Source: Zwartia panacis (GTDB taxonomy: Bacteria > Pseudomonadota > Gammaproteobacteria > Burkholderiales > Burkholderiaceae_B). Taken from it: a DNA stretch of 64,000 nt. The first letter of the stretch is position 1. Each line of letters starts with the position of its first letter. Of the stretch, positions 26,616 through 35,831 are shown in pieces. The translations under genes were made by a program, and so were the position numbers. The notes beneath the pieces are model-generated. The model worked only from the letters and a program-made list of their open reading frames with translations, made no database searches and was not told the origin of the DNA. The stretch is taken from the NCBI RefSeq assembly GCF_030410395.1, contig NZ_JAUHHF010000003.1:124001-188000 (forward strand). Direction: 5' to 3'.

Positions 26616-27758
26616 TTAAACGTAGCACGGACCTTCAATCAAAGGATGTGACTTGATGAAGTCCATATCCAGCGTTAAGCCATAACCTACACCTTCTGGA
26701 GGAGAAACACATCCGTTTGAGTCCAATTTATAAGCGACTTGACCCGCAAGATGGTCTCTAAAAGGATTTAATCCAGTGACATCGCCTTCGAAATAACCGG
26801 GATTATCCACGCCGCATAACAAATGCAAACTACAAGCCATATTGATTGCTGTTGCTGATGTATGTGGGTTAACAGTCAATTTTTTTGCACCTGCCATTGC
26901 TGCTATACGCATTGTTTCCGTTATGCCACCTGTTTTAGATAAATCAGGCTGAAGATAACGCACGCAATTGTCTTCAATCAGCGTATCGAATTCGTAACGA
27001 GTGTAGTGATTCTCTCCTGCAGCCAAGGGAACATTGCTCATCTTTGCCAATGTTGCGTAAGCATGACGATCCTGAGGTGGAAATGGCTCCTCAAGCCAGG
27101 CAACCTGAGCTTCAGCAAATGCTGGCAGCACTCTAGCCGCAGCCTCCAGCGTGTAATTTGTATTTGCGTCTGTCAGGATCTCAATATCATCTCCAACAGC
27201 CTTACGCACAGCCTGTACTCTCGCGATATCCTTCTTGGGTGTATCGCCCATTCGTAGCTTCAGCGCTCGATAGCCATCACTGATATAACCAAGCGCCTCC
27301 TGAACCAAACTCTCTGGCTCTTGCCAACCCAGAGCAATGCCGCCCGCATAGGCTTTGATCGGTTTCGAGGTGCCACCTAACATCCGATAAAGAGGTTGAT
27401 TCGCTTGTTGACAGCGGATGTCCCAAAGAGCTTGGTCAAGTCCACTTAATGCCAAAACGGCAGCAGCGCCCATGCCATGGCTTGCAATCTGCATTTTATA
27501 GACGCGCGCCCATACTCCGTTCACGTCTGTCGCATCCATTCCCAACACCAATTCAGACAGTGTTGTATCAATGAGCTTGGCAATTGCGCCCGGACAACGC
27601 CCGTGATGTGATTCGCCCCAACCGGTCAATCCCTCGTCAGTATCGACTCGTATCAAGACAGCATCACGCTTGACACTACGTCCGATACCCAATGTGACTG
27701 ATTTGTTGGCGGGTACAGGGAAAGAGATTGGAACTGCTTGTATACGTGTGATTTTCAT
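26616..27758 (-). CDS. Mandelate racemase/muconate-lactonizing enzyme family protein (copy A)
   Basis: 380 residues of the enolase superfamily. The N-terminal capping domain has VDTDEGLTGWGESHHG. The barrel shows ALKLRMG (Lys-x-Arg in place of Lys-x-Lys), the metal ligands TDANTNYT, WLEEPF and AGENHYTR, and NPHTSATAIN with the general-base His. The family dehydrates or racemises sugar acids and related hydroxyacids. It is the last gene of the GntR-linked cluster, seven bases after the 2-hydroxyacid dehydrogenase gene. Confidence 0.9.
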   Translation of the reverse strand: MKITRIQAVPISFPVPANKSVTLGIGRSVKRDAVLIRVDTDEGLTGWGESHHGRCPGAIAKLIDTTLSELVLGMDATDVNGVWARVYKMQIASHGMGAAAVLALSGLDQALWDIRCQQANQPLYRMLGGTSKPIKAYAGGIALGWQEPESLVQEALGYISDGYRALKLRMGDTPKKDIARVQAVRKAVGDDIEILTDANTNYTLEAAARVLPAFAEAQVAWLEEPFPPQDRHAYATLAKMSNVPLAAGENHYTRYEFDTLIEDNCVRYLQPDLSKTGGITETMRIAAMAGAKKLTVNPHTSATAINMACSLHLLCGVDNPGYFEGDVTGLNPFRDHLAGQVAYKLDSNGCVSPPEGVGYGLTLDMDFIKSHPLIEGPCYV

Positions 27759-27764
27759 TTGAAA

Positions 27765-28733
27765 TTAGTCCTTAAATACTTCAGGATTGACAACATTTTT
27801 GGGGCGTTCATTTTTTAATAACGCCAACATTGTCTGAACTGCACCCTCACTCGTCACGAAAGAGCTACTTTCCGTGATGCCTGCACAATGAGGCGTCAAC
27901 ATCAAATTAAGACAATCAAAAATTTGCTCTGTACCCGTCAGAGGCTGCTTATCGAACACATCCAGTAAAGCGCCGCCCAAACGCCCCTCTCGAAGGGCAA
28001 TCACCAACGCATCCGTATCAACGACTGGACCGCGCGACACATTAATCAAAATCGCACGTTTTTTCATCGTGGCGATTGTGCTGTGGTCGACAAGATTTCT
28101 GGTTTGATCAGTTAAAGGACAGGCCAAGACAACAGCATCGGACTGAGCAAATAACAATTCCTTATCCGCAGCAATCACACCCTTAGGCAATGTTTCAGGA
28201 CGACGTGTCAGGCCAAGAACTTTCATGCCGAGGCCTTGCGCCATCGAGGCGATCAATGAACCGATTGATCCTACGCCGACAATGCCTAAGGTGCTCGCTC
28301 CGAGCTCCAAATAATGATCGGCTGCGGGCCGAGCTTTAGACCAGCCATCTTTTCTCAGTGAAGCATCCATTCCTGCCAAGTTGCGTCTTAAAGCAAGCAT
28401 GCCAGCGATGCAATACTCCGCGACCGCTTGAGAATTACAACCGGGTAAATTCGCGACCGCTATCTTTTTTTCTGTGGCAGCCGGAACCGGAATCATATCC
28501 AGACCCACTCCGTGTCGCACAACTGCGCGCGTCAAGGGAGCATCTTCAAAGATGTCAGGAGGCAATTGATTTCTAACAATGACACCATGAACATCTCGAA
28601 TGAGTCGCTTGTAGGTCGAGGCTTGGGTGTCAGGTGCAATCACTATGTCGCATTGTGATGCTAATAAAGCCTGCATATCCGGGTGGATAGGGCTAGTTAG
28701 CAATACTCGAGCGCGCGGATTATTGTGCTTCAA
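27765..28733 (-). CDS. D-2-hydroxyacid dehydrogenase (phosphoglycerate-dehydrogenase-like)
   Basis: 322 residues. Reduces a 2-keto acid or oxidises a D-2-hydroxyacid with NAD(H). ASTLGIVGVGSIGSLIASMA is the nucleotide-binding motif; INVSRGPVVDTDALVIALRE carries the catalytic Arg, and LMLTPHCAGITESS the catalytic His. The ATG lies 14 bases inside the end of the upstream fumarylacetoacetate-hydrolase-like gene, so the two are coupled. It may act on the keto acid produced by the dehydratases of this cluster. Confidence 0.92.
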   Translation of the reverse strand: MKHNNPRARVLLTSPIHPDMQALLASQCDIVIAPDTQASTYKRLIRDVHGVIVRNQLPPDIFEDAPLTRAVVRHGVGLDMIPVPAATEKKIAVANLPGCNSQAVAEYCIAGMLALRRNLAGMDASLRKDGWSKARPAADHYLELGASTLGIVGVGSIGSLIASMAQGLGMKVLGLTRRPETLPKGVIAADKELLFAQSDAVVLACPLTDQTRNLVDHSTIATMKKRAILINVSRGPVVDTDALVIALREGRLGGALLDVFDKQPLTGTEQIFDCLNLMLTPHCAGITESSSFVTSEGAVQTMLALLKNERPKNVVNPEVFKD

Positions 28734-29649
28734 AGAACGGCACTCCTTTTTTTATTGGATTGACCAACTGTCCTAATCCCTCCAAAGAGACTGTTACCTG
28801 TTGTCCAGGCAAAAGCCAAGCCTGAGGTGAGTGCGTTGAAGCCCCACCTCCCGGAGTTCCGGTGGCGATCACATCGCCTGGTTCCAGTGGAAAGCGATGG
28901 GAAATCCACGAAATGAGTTGAGGAATACGAAAAACCATATTTTCCGTGGAGCCATCTTGAAGCAAACGGCCATCAACCTCTAGTTTGATTCTGATTCGAT
29001 GCGGATCCACAATCTCATCTGGAGTAGCAATCCATGGTCCCAGCGGAGCTGTAGCAGGTAAATTCTTGCCACGCAGAAAATTCCCTCTATCCCGTTTGAG
29101 TAAACCTGATCCACTTACATCATTGTGAATGGTGTATCCAGCCACAAAGCCCATCGCCTCGGATTCTGAGACACATATAGCCCGGCGTCCTATGATGGCA
29201 GCAAGTTCGCCCTCGTAAGCCACATCACCCACATCAGGCGGAATCAGTATCGGCTCATTCGGACCGATGACCGTTTGCCCAGAACGAAAGAAAACGACAG
29301 GTTCAGCTGGTGGTGGCATACCTCTTTCAGCTAAAGCATCGCGAAAGTTAAATGCTGCACCCATGACTTTTCCTGGCCTTTGTAACGGAGCGAGGAGTTG
29401 TGCTGAATTCAGCTGCACAAGCGCTTCATTGGAAAAACTATAGGATTGAATACGTGACTGCCAAACAAGCAAGCCCGCCTCGATCATCGCAAGCAGACAC
29501 GCAGGGGTAGAACCCATCAGATCAACACACGCTTCGTGTCCCAAATCCAGAATCTGATCTGTATCAGGCAAGAGCACGCCAGCGCGAGGGATCATCGCAT
29601 GTTTACCAGCACCACCACCAGATTTCAAAACAAAGGTAACAAACCGCAT
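28720..29649 (-). CDS. Fumarylacetoacetate-hydrolase family protein
   Basis: 309 residues from MRFVTFVLKS (29649); an ATG two codons earlier is possible. The C-terminal FAH domain shows YEGELAAIIGRRA, GYTIHNDVSGSGLLKRDRGN, RGKNLPATAPLGPWI and PLEPGDVIATGTPGG, with metal-binding Glu and Asp residues. Family members are hydrolases, decarboxylases or hydratases of 2-keto and 2,4-dioxo acids. In this cluster, action on a 2-keto-3-deoxy sugar acid is a reasonable guess. Confidence 0.9.
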   Translation of the reverse strand: MRFVTFVLKSGGGAGKHAMIPRAGVLLPDTDQILDLGHEACVDLMGSTPACLLAMIEAGLLVWQSRIQSYSFSNEALVQLNSAQLLAPLQRPGKVMGAAFNFRDALAERGMPPPAEPVVFFRSGQTVIGPNEPILIPPDVGDVAYEGELAAIIGRRAICVSESEAMGFVAGYTIHNDVSGSGLLKRDRGNFLRGKNLPATAPLGPWIATPDEIVDPHRIRIKLEVDGRLLQDGSTENMVFRIPQLISWISHRFPLEPGDVIATGTPGGGASTHSPQAWLLPGQQVTVSLEGLGQLVNPIKKGVPFFEAQ

Positions 29650-29694
29650 AAACAATATCCTTGGGGCTTATAAAAAATTGAGATGCCTGTGTAT

Positions 29695-30837
29695 TTAGGC
29701 AACGCGATACTTGTTCAATATTTCGCGATTAATCTCAATTCCTAATCCCGGACCTGTTGGAATTTGAACAACACCTTTGTTTTGAACGATTGGTTCGACA
29801 GACAAATAGTCACGGAAAGGATTTTCACATTGCTCAAACTCTAGCAATGGAGGAAAGGGTCGGTAGCTTGGTGGCTGGTCAGGCAACGCACCTAAAAAAT
29901 GCAAGGTTGCGGCTAGGCCAATCGCAGAGCCCCAAGCGTGCGGCACACACTCAACACCATGTGCACTGGCCAATGTCGCAATCTTGCGGCATTCGCTGAT
30001 CCCTCCTGCAGCGCATACATCCGGCTGAATAATATCCATGGCCTTTCGAACAACGATATCTCTGAATCCCCAGCGAGTAAATTCATTTTCACCCCCGGCT
30101 ACAGCCATATCCAAAGCCCTAGTTACTTCGACATAGCCATCAAGATCCTCTGGCGAAATAGGCTCCTCGAACCACTCTACACCCAGTTTTTCAAGTTCTC
30201 TGCCCAGACGGATAGCCTGCGGAACCGTAAAACAATGATTTGCATCCACCATCAGACGAGCTTTATCTCCAAGTGCTTGGCGGACGGCAGCCACACGCTC
30301 GATATCAAGCTTCATATCCCCTAGTCCGATTTTCATCTTGATCGCGGTGAAACCCTCTTCTTGATATCCCTGCGCTTCTTCAACAGCCTCCTCGATCAAT
30401 CTATTCATATCAATGAAATAGAGTCCCGTGGCATAACAATTCACCTCTGTTCGGAAAGAACCCCCGATCAGCTTATGAATAGGTTTACCCACTGACTTGC
30501 CAATGATGTCCCATAGCGCAATGTCAATGCCACTCATTGCACTGGTCACCATCCCTTTTCCGCCATAATCTTTGATACGGTTATAGAGATATTCCCAAAT
30601 CACCTCGACATCAAACGCATCGCGCCCGATGATATGGGGTGCTAACTGCGTTTCAATGAATGCGCGTGCAACTTGAGAAGGCCCATAACACTCACCCCAA
30701 CCAACGATGCCATCGTTGGTCTCAATTTCGACAATACAAGATCCTCGCGTCTTATAAAGCCACCCTCTGGACGAAGTGAAAGGGCGCTCGACTGGGGCCG
30801 CTACGACATGACAAGTCACTTTTTTAATAATACTCAT
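29695..30837 (-). CDS. Mandelate racemase/muconate-lactonizing enzyme family protein (copy B)
   Basis: 380 residues. GWLYKTRGSCIVEIETNDGI and GWGECYGPS lie in the capping domain. The barrel has AIKMKIGLGD with the Lys-x-Lys base, metal ligands MVDANHCF, WFEEPISPEDL and GGENEFTR, and CVPHAWGSAIGL with the His. The catalytic set resembles D-galactonate or galactarolactone-type dehydratases/cycloisomerases. It differs from copy A in the Lys/Arg position, so the two probably have different substrates or stereochemistry. Confidence 0.91.
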   Translation of the reverse strand: MSIIKKVTCHVVAAPVERPFTSSRGWLYKTRGSCIVEIETNDGIVGWGECYGPSQVARAFIETQLAPHIIGRDAFDVEVIWEYLYNRIKDYGGKGMVTSAMSGIDIALWDIIGKSVGKPIHKLIGGSFRTEVNCYATGLYFIDMNRLIEEAVEEAQGYQEEGFTAIKMKIGLGDMKLDIERVAAVRQALGDKARLMVDANHCFTVPQAIRLGRELEKLGVEWFEEPISPEDLDGYVEVTRALDMAVAGGENEFTRWGFRDIVVRKAMDIIQPDVCAAGGISECRKIATLASAHGVECVPHAWGSAIGLAATLHFLGALPDQPPSYRPFPPLLEFEQCENPFRDYLSVEPIVQNKGVVQIPTGPGLGIEINREILNKYRVA

Positions 30838-30879
30838 GAGTTCTTTTTTTCCGTGATTGGTTCTAAATTCTGTGTCAAT

Positions 30880-31869
30880 TTATTTCTTTTGATTGGCGAA
30901 TACTTTTTCCCCAACCTCCACGAGAGCCGCCGTCACTCCAACAACCTCTTTGTTCAGGGCTTCTCCAGTTAGATTGTCGACCACGGCACTGCCCTCGGCC
31001 GACAGTTTCTTAAATCGTTCGCTCTGAATTGCTTCGCTGAACATCGCAATCAAACGATCTTGAACGGCCTGTGGAGTTTTTGCTGGAGCGACCAAGTAAG
31101 CCATCTGGACGAGAGGTCCATAAGGAAACACGTCATAGCCCTTGGACTTGAAAGTTGGAACATCTGGCATCGCCTGTAAAGGCTCATTGGCAAATACACC
31201 CAGTGCCCGCACAAGCTTGCCATCAATTTGCGCCTTACTCTCCGAAGGCTTGAGGACTGCTGCATTAATCTGACCACCTGCCAGATCTGCAATCACGCGT
31301 GATCCGCCTGTGTAAGGCGCCACAATGATCTCGCTCCCCGCAATACGGCCGGTCATGAGAGCAAAGATATGATTCAAATTATTGCTGCCAGGTGTACCAA
31401 TCGATACTTTGCCCGGGTTCTTTTTAACAAATGCGATAAATTCATCCAGATTTTTATATGGACTGTTGTAGGGCACTAAAAGCAGCAGAGGATCGGTTGT
31501 GACTCTTGCGATTGAGGCAAACTCACTATTTCGCAAGGGAGTCAGGTTTTGAGCAATCAATGCCAAGGTTGAACTCGTCCCCATGCCAATTGTGTAACCA
31601 TCTGGCTCTGCCCTGGCGACTCGTGTCATACCGATTGATCCTGTCGCGCCTGGTACGTTTTCCACCACAACCCTGATTCCCTTCTCGCCGAGAATGCTCG
31701 ACAAGGCTCGCGCAGAAATATCATTTGAGCCACCCGCATTCCATGGCACGATCAGACGAATCTCTCTGCTCGGAAAAGTATTTTGCGCAAGAACAGGTGC
31801 CGCAACGGTCAGTGCAACCAATGATCCGACTAACGAACGGGCAATGCGTGAAAAGATGTTCTGTTTCAT
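30880..31869 (-). CDS. TctC/Bug-family periplasmic solute receptor
   Basis: About 329 residues from the ATG at 31869, giving signal peptide KQNIFSRIARSLVGSLVAL ending VLAQ; the AGGAG upstream lies inside the longer frame from 31890. EIRLIVPWNAGGSNDISARA is the carboxylate loop, then VENVPGATGSIGMTRVARAE and IVAPYTGGSRVIADLAGGQI. It is the first gene of the sugar-acid-type cluster, so its ligand is probably that acid (inference). Confidence 0.92.
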   Translation of the reverse strand: MKQNIFSRIARSLVGSLVALTVAAPVLAQNTFPSREIRLIVPWNAGGSNDISARALSSILGEKGIRVVVENVPGATGSIGMTRVARAEPDGYTIGMGTSSTLALIAQNLTPLRNSEFASIARVTTDPLLLLVPYNSPYKNLDEFIAFVKKNPGKVSIGTPGSNNLNHIFALMTGRIAGSEIIVAPYTGGSRVIADLAGGQINAAVLKPSESKAQIDGKLVRALGVFANEPLQAMPDVPTFKSKGYDVFPYGPLVQMAYLVAPAKTPQAVQDRLIAMFSEAIQSERFKKLSAEGSAVVDNLTGEALNKEVVGVTAALVEVGEKVFANQKK

Positions 31870-31916
31870 TCCAGCTGTCTCCTGATTCATGAAATTAAAT
31901 TTCTCTATTTGTTATT

Positions 31917-31926
31917 TGTTATAACA
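31917..31926. promoter_or_regulatory. Palindrome TGTTATAACA, candidate GntR operator
   Basis: A perfect 10-bp palindrome between the GntR gene (ends 31976) and the TctC receptor gene (starts 31869). It is followed by ATACAAC, and preceded by another TTTGTTAT-like half. FCD-type GntR repressors commonly bind short AT-rich palindromes of this size, and this spot would control the receptor-enzyme series. Confidence 0.5.
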
Positions 31927-31975
31927 TACAACATTTGTGCAGTCGATGCAATTGCATTTGAATAAACCGCTTAAG

Positions 31976-32665
31976 TTATTTTGTTTGTCTTTCCATCAAT
32001 AGAGCATAGACATCTGCTCGAGCACTTTCGATGTCTGCATGAATCGCAGCGGCGGCCTGATCAGCATCACGCCTTTTCAGTGCGTTCAGTGCATCCACAT
32101 GGTGTGAATAGCGTTTCAATCCTGGCTTGTATTCTGGCAGTGCAAGATTCAAAGTTGGCCCGCATCTTAGCCAGGCGCCTTCAATCACATCCTGAACGAT
32201 GGGCAACTGGCTGATTTTGTAAATGCCGAAATGGAATCGATTATGTGCAGCAAGATACTTTGCACCCTGAGCAGTCTCAATCGATTTTTTCATATCGAGC
32301 ATCGAGCGCTCTAACCCTTCAAGCTCTTCAGTTGTCGCCAAACGGGCAGCAGCCGCAGTAGCCATAGGTTCGAGGTTTGCTCGTATTGCCATCAGCTGAT
32401 CAAATTGATGCGCGTCCAACAAAGGAACAGTGGCCCCACCGCCTTGCCCTACACCCCCACGATCCAGCACCTTTTCAGCAATCAAGTGATTCACAGCATC
32501 ACGGACAGGCGTCAAACTGATACCAAGCTCATCAGCCACATCCCGCAAAATGATCCGAGCACCTGGGGCATAACGCCCTTCAAGCAGCGCCGCTTTGAGA
32601 GTCAAGTAGGCCTGATCCCAAAGGGTTCGACGCTCGATAGGCTTTAGAGACTTGGGACGAATCAT
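31976..32665 (-). CDS. GntR-family regulator, FadR (FCD) subfamily
   Basis: 229 residues. The winged helix occupies the first ~75 (YAPGARIILRDVADELGISL, then PVRDAVNHLIAEKVLD). The all-helical FCD effector domain follows, with MAIRANLEPMATAAAARLA, AHNRFHFGIYKI and SHHVDALNALKRRDADQAAA, which include the metal-binding Asp/His pattern of ligand-sensing FCD domains. It lies upstream of and in the same direction as the receptor and sugar-acid genes, and likely represses them. Confidence 0.93.
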   Translation of the reverse strand: MIRPKSLKPIERRTLWDQAYLTLKAALLEGRYAPGARIILRDVADELGISLTPVRDAVNHLIAEKVLDRGGVGQGGGATVPLLDAHQFDQLMAIRANLEPMATAAAARLATTEELEGLERSMLDMKKSIETAQGAKYLAAHNRFHFGIYKISQLPIVQDVIEGAWLRCGPTLNLALPEYKPGLKRYSHHVDALNALKRRDADQAAAAIHADIESARADVYALLMERQTK

Positions 32666-32724
32666 GGATTAGACCGAGAAGATTTGATCGGATTGTACTC
32701 AGATGATTCAAAGCAGCGCTAGTT

Positions 32725-33654
32725 CTATTCAGTTTGAGCCTCTAGCCTTATCTCCTCATGCCTGCATATATCAATTAGATTTTGCGTGGCAGGCGAAAGC
32801 GTTTTATTTTCCATCGTAATAGCACATAGCACCCGAGAAAAAGCTCCATCCGAAAATGCGATCTCAGTCACTTCTGAGGTTTTGTAAGCTTGAAATAATG
32901 AACGGGGAAGTATTCCAATTCCATGACCCGCAGCGATAAAACTAACCATTGAGCTGATACGCTCTACTTCGAAAACAGGTGTGATTTGATAACCGCGAGC
33001 CTTGTAAGCCGACTCAATCAGTTGTCGGACATTGCTATCAGCCTTCAGGGATATGTGAGGATATTGAGGAAGTTGGGACCATTTCACATTTTTGTTTTTG
33101 ATAAGTGGATGTTTGATCGGGCAAATTAACACGAGCTGATCAGTAAATAATGGCTCTTGTTTGAGATCTTTAGCTGTTTCTTTTTTAGGAGCAAAAGCTA
33201 CGTCGACCTTCTGACTCCTAAGCATTTCAATGCATTGTTCAAATAGCTCTTCGTAAAGAGTAATTTGAATATCCGGGTAAATCTTGGTGAATTTCTTCAG
33301 AGCTCTAGGCAATAACTTTGCCATCACGGAAGGGGAAGCCGCGATAGAAATTGCCCCCTGTCGTCCCTCGACGAGTTCGGCAGTTTCGCGCATCGTTTGA
33401 TCAAATGATTCCAACAGTTTTTTCGCCATTGGAAGAAAACTCAACCCTAATTGAGTGAGCGCAACGCTTCGCGTATGGCGATCAAAGAGACGTCCCCCAA
33501 TGGATTGTTCTAGCTGTTGCACAGCGGTACTAAGGGCTGGCTGTGAAATATGAAACGCTTCGGAGGCCTTGCTAAAACTTAATGAGTCAGCCACGGTGAT
33601 AAAGACCTCGAGCTGACGAATGGTCAAATGTCGACGTGATGTATTTATTTGCAT
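32725..33654 (-). CDS. LysR-family transcriptional regulator
   Basis: 309 residues. TIRQLEVFITVADSLSFSKA and QPALSTAVQQLEQSIGGRLF make up the N-terminal helix-turn-helix; the effector-binding domain follows (GAISIAASPSVMAKLLPRAL, VSFIAAGHGIGILPRSLF). It is divergent from the TauD-type dioxygenase gene with 110 bases between starts, the normal arrangement for a LysR activator and its target. Confidence 0.94.
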   Translation of the reverse strand: MQINTSRRHLTIRQLEVFITVADSLSFSKASEAFHISQPALSTAVQQLEQSIGGRLFDRHTRSVALTQLGLSFLPMAKKLLESFDQTMRETAELVEGRQGAISIAASPSVMAKLLPRALKKFTKIYPDIQITLYEELFEQCIEMLRSQKVDVAFAPKKETAKDLKQEPLFTDQLVLICPIKHPLIKNKNVKWSQLPQYPHISLKADSNVRQLIESAYKARGYQITPVFEVERISSMVSFIAAGHGIGILPRSLFQAYKTSEVTEIAFSDGAFSRVLCAITMENKTLSPATQNLIDICRHEEIRLEAQTE

Positions 33655-33676
33655 TATTTATATATATATAAATAAT
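33653..33676. promoter_or_regulatory. 24-bp perfect AT-only palindrome over the LysR start
   Basis: The sequence from ATTATTTATATA reads the same on both strands for 24 bases and overlaps the first two bases of the lysR start codon. The same gap also holds CGATCA (33723-33728) and TGATCG (33735-33740), an inverted repeat 24 bases before the dioxygenase ATG. LysR proteins typically bind one site over their own promoter and one near the target -35, which these two could be. Confidence 0.45.
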
Positions 33677-33764
33677 AACTATAAAATTTAATAAATATAA
33701 CACTATGCTTACTCAAAAAAATCGATCATTAAAGTGATCGTCACTACCTCAATGGAGACTAAAA

Positions 33765-34655
33765 ATGAATCAAACAGTTGCCTCGCGCGAAACTATAAAA
33801 ATTACGCCACTCGACGGAGCACTCGGTGCAAACGTAGAGGGTGTTGATTTTTCAACGCCATTAAATAATGCAGATCGCGAAGCAATTGAGAAAGCTTGGG
33901 CTGACCACTTGGTACTACGCTTTAGGGGCGTCGGCAAACTTTCAGCGGACGAATTGATTATGTTTTCTAAAAACTTTGGTAGTTTGGATGCTCGACCCAT
34001 CAGTACTTCAGACAGAAATCCCTATTTTGAAGTTGATAAGCCAGAAATAACCATTATTTCTAATGTGTTGATGGACGGAAAACCGATTGGTGGACTTGGT
34101 TCATATGAGGCTGTATGGCATTCAGATATGACATATGTCGATCAGCCACCAAAAGGGAGTTGTCTCTATGCCGTTGAGATTCCACCAAGCGGTGGTGATA
34201 CATATTTTGTAAATATGTACGATGCTTATGAAACGCTCAATTCTGCAATTAAGGAAAAGATCAAGAATCTGTTTTGCATTCACGATGCCAGTCGTAATAG
34301 CGCCGGAGAATTAAGGAAGGGATTCAAAGACAACGATGACCCAACACAAACTGTCGGTGCCCGTCATCCCTTAGTGCGCCTTCATCCAGTCAGCCAACGT
34401 CAATGTTTATTTTTAGGTCGTCGAAGAGGTGCTTATATCCCGGGCTTATCTTTATCGGAAAGTGAAGATTTATTAAATCAATTATGGGAGCATGCGACGC
34501 AGCCTAAGTTTGCATGGGGCCAACAATGGAAACTTGGGGATATGGTCATGTGGGATAACAGGTGCACGATGCACCGTAGGGAGGCATTTGACACATCGAG
34601 CAGGAGATTGATGTTGCGCACTCAAATTTCGGGTGAAAAAGTCTTGGCATCTTGA
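33765..34655 (+). CDS. TauD/TfdA-family 2-oxoglutarate- and Fe(II)-dependent dioxygenase
   Basis: 296 residues. The iron triad is His119 and Asp121 in VWHSDMTYV and His270 in TMHRREAFD; the oxoglutarate Arg lies in SSRRLMLRTQISG. GALGANVEGVDFSTPL and LVLRFRGVG are usual N-terminal landmarks. The family hydroxylates and thereby cleaves sulfonates, aryloxyacids and similar compounds. GGAG precedes the ATG. It is followed after 32 bases by a TctC receptor gene, suggesting uptake and oxidation of the same compound. Confidence 0.92.
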   Translation: MNQTVASRETIKITPLDGALGANVEGVDFSTPLNNADREAIEKAWADHLVLRFRGVGKLSADELIMFSKNFGSLDARPISTSDRNPYFEVDKPEITIISNVLMDGKPIGGLGSYEAVWHSDMTYVDQPPKGSCLYAVEIPPSGGDTYFVNMYDAYETLNSAIKEKIKNLFCIHDASRNSAGELRKGFKDNDDPTQTVGARHPLVRLHPVSQRQCLFLGRRRGAYIPGLSLSESEDLLNQLWEHATQPKFAWGQQWKLGDMVMWDNRCTMHRREAFDTSSRRLMLRTQISGEKVLAS

Positions 34656-34687
34656 TTCATTCGATCACAATGTGATGGGTAGCGAAA

Positions 34688-35683
34688 ATGATAAATCGTT
34701 TGAATAAATTTATGATGTTGTGTGGACGAGCTGTCACGACAGCTTGTTTTGTGACGATGTTAAGTATGACAGTTCAGGCTCAATCTTTTCCTTCTGCACC
34801 TGTGACTTTTATAGTTCCTGGACCAGCCGGTAGTGGGACTGATCAGATTGCAAGACTTTTGGCTGATCAGTTCACGAAAATTTGGAATCAGTCTGTCGTA
34901 GTAGAAAACCGCGCAGGAGCTTCAGGTTCGCTAGGAGTACAAATGTTAATGCGTGCTAAACCTGATGGCTACACCATCATGATTGGTCATGTATCGACTC
35001 ATGGTATCGTGCCTGCGCTTCGTAAACCCAAACCTTATGATCCATTTACTGACTTTGCACCGATCGGCGAGATTGGTTCCTCGTCCAATATCCTCGTTAT
35101 TACACCGGATAAAAATATTAAGACTCTAGATGAATGGGTTGCGGCATCTAAAACGAAAAATAGTGTTTCGTACGGCTCGCCAGGGATAGGCTTGTCTCAG
35201 CACTTTGATGGTTATTCTTTCGGTAAAAAATTTAATGTAGAAGTTCTGCATATTCCATACAAAGGCACAGGACCTGCGGTGAACGATTTGCTTGGTGGCA
35301 GGATTGACATGATGTTTGTGACTCCTCCAGCTGTGATGCCCTTGGTCAACAGTGGCAAACTTGTAGCGTTAGCGCAAACCTCTGAAACTCGCCAGATGGC
35401 ATTTAGCAACGTCCCAACATTTAAAGAGCTTGGTTATGATGATTTGATCAATAAAACTTGGTGGGGTTTGTTTGCACCGCTAGGAACGCCCAGAAATATC
35501 GTTGAAAAACTCCATGAATCACTTTTGAGCGCTCTCCAAAATGATTCCGTTCGTAAGGGGTTAGAGTTGCTCGTTGTTGATCCAGCCCCACCAAAATCAT
35601 CCGCAGATTTTGGTGATTTCGTTCGCAAGGATTACCAGCGCTGGGTAGATTTGGTTCAGCAGTCAGGAATCACTGTCAACTGA
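34688..35683 (+). CDS. TctC/Bug-family periplasmic solute receptor
   Basis: 331 residues. The signal peptide runs to VQAQS. PVTFIVPGPAGSGTDQIARL, VENRAGASGSLGVQ, YGSPGIGLSQHFDGYSFG and HIPYKGTGPAVNDLLGGRID are the family signature. It is cotranscribed with the dioxygenase. A TGACCCA/TGGGTCA inverted repeat follows around 35708-35745, a possible weak terminator. Confidence 0.93.
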   Translation: MINRLNKFMMLCGRAVTTACFVTMLSMTVQAQSFPSAPVTFIVPGPAGSGTDQIARLLADQFTKIWNQSVVVENRAGASGSLGVQMLMRAKPDGYTIMIGHVSTHGIVPALRKPKPYDPFTDFAPIGEIGSSSNILVITPDKNIKTLDEWVAASKTKNSVSYGSPGIGLSQHFDGYSFGKKFNVEVLHIPYKGTGPAVNDLLGGRIDMMFVTPPAVMPLVNSGKLVALAQTSETRQMAFSNVPTFKELGYDDLINKTWWGLFAPLGTPRNIVEKLHESLLSALQNDSVRKGLELLVVDPAPPKSSADFGDFVRKDYQRWVDLVQQSGITVN

Positions 35684-35831
35684 CTCACCGATATTACGAA
35701 TGTCAATGACCCAAATATTGTGTTGCGTCTGTACGTGGGTCAAAAACGCATTGCCATCACGCAGCCGTTGCTGTACTTCATTGGGTATGTTTAAAAATAT
35801 TTACAGGTACTTATCAAGTCTCAAACAATCC

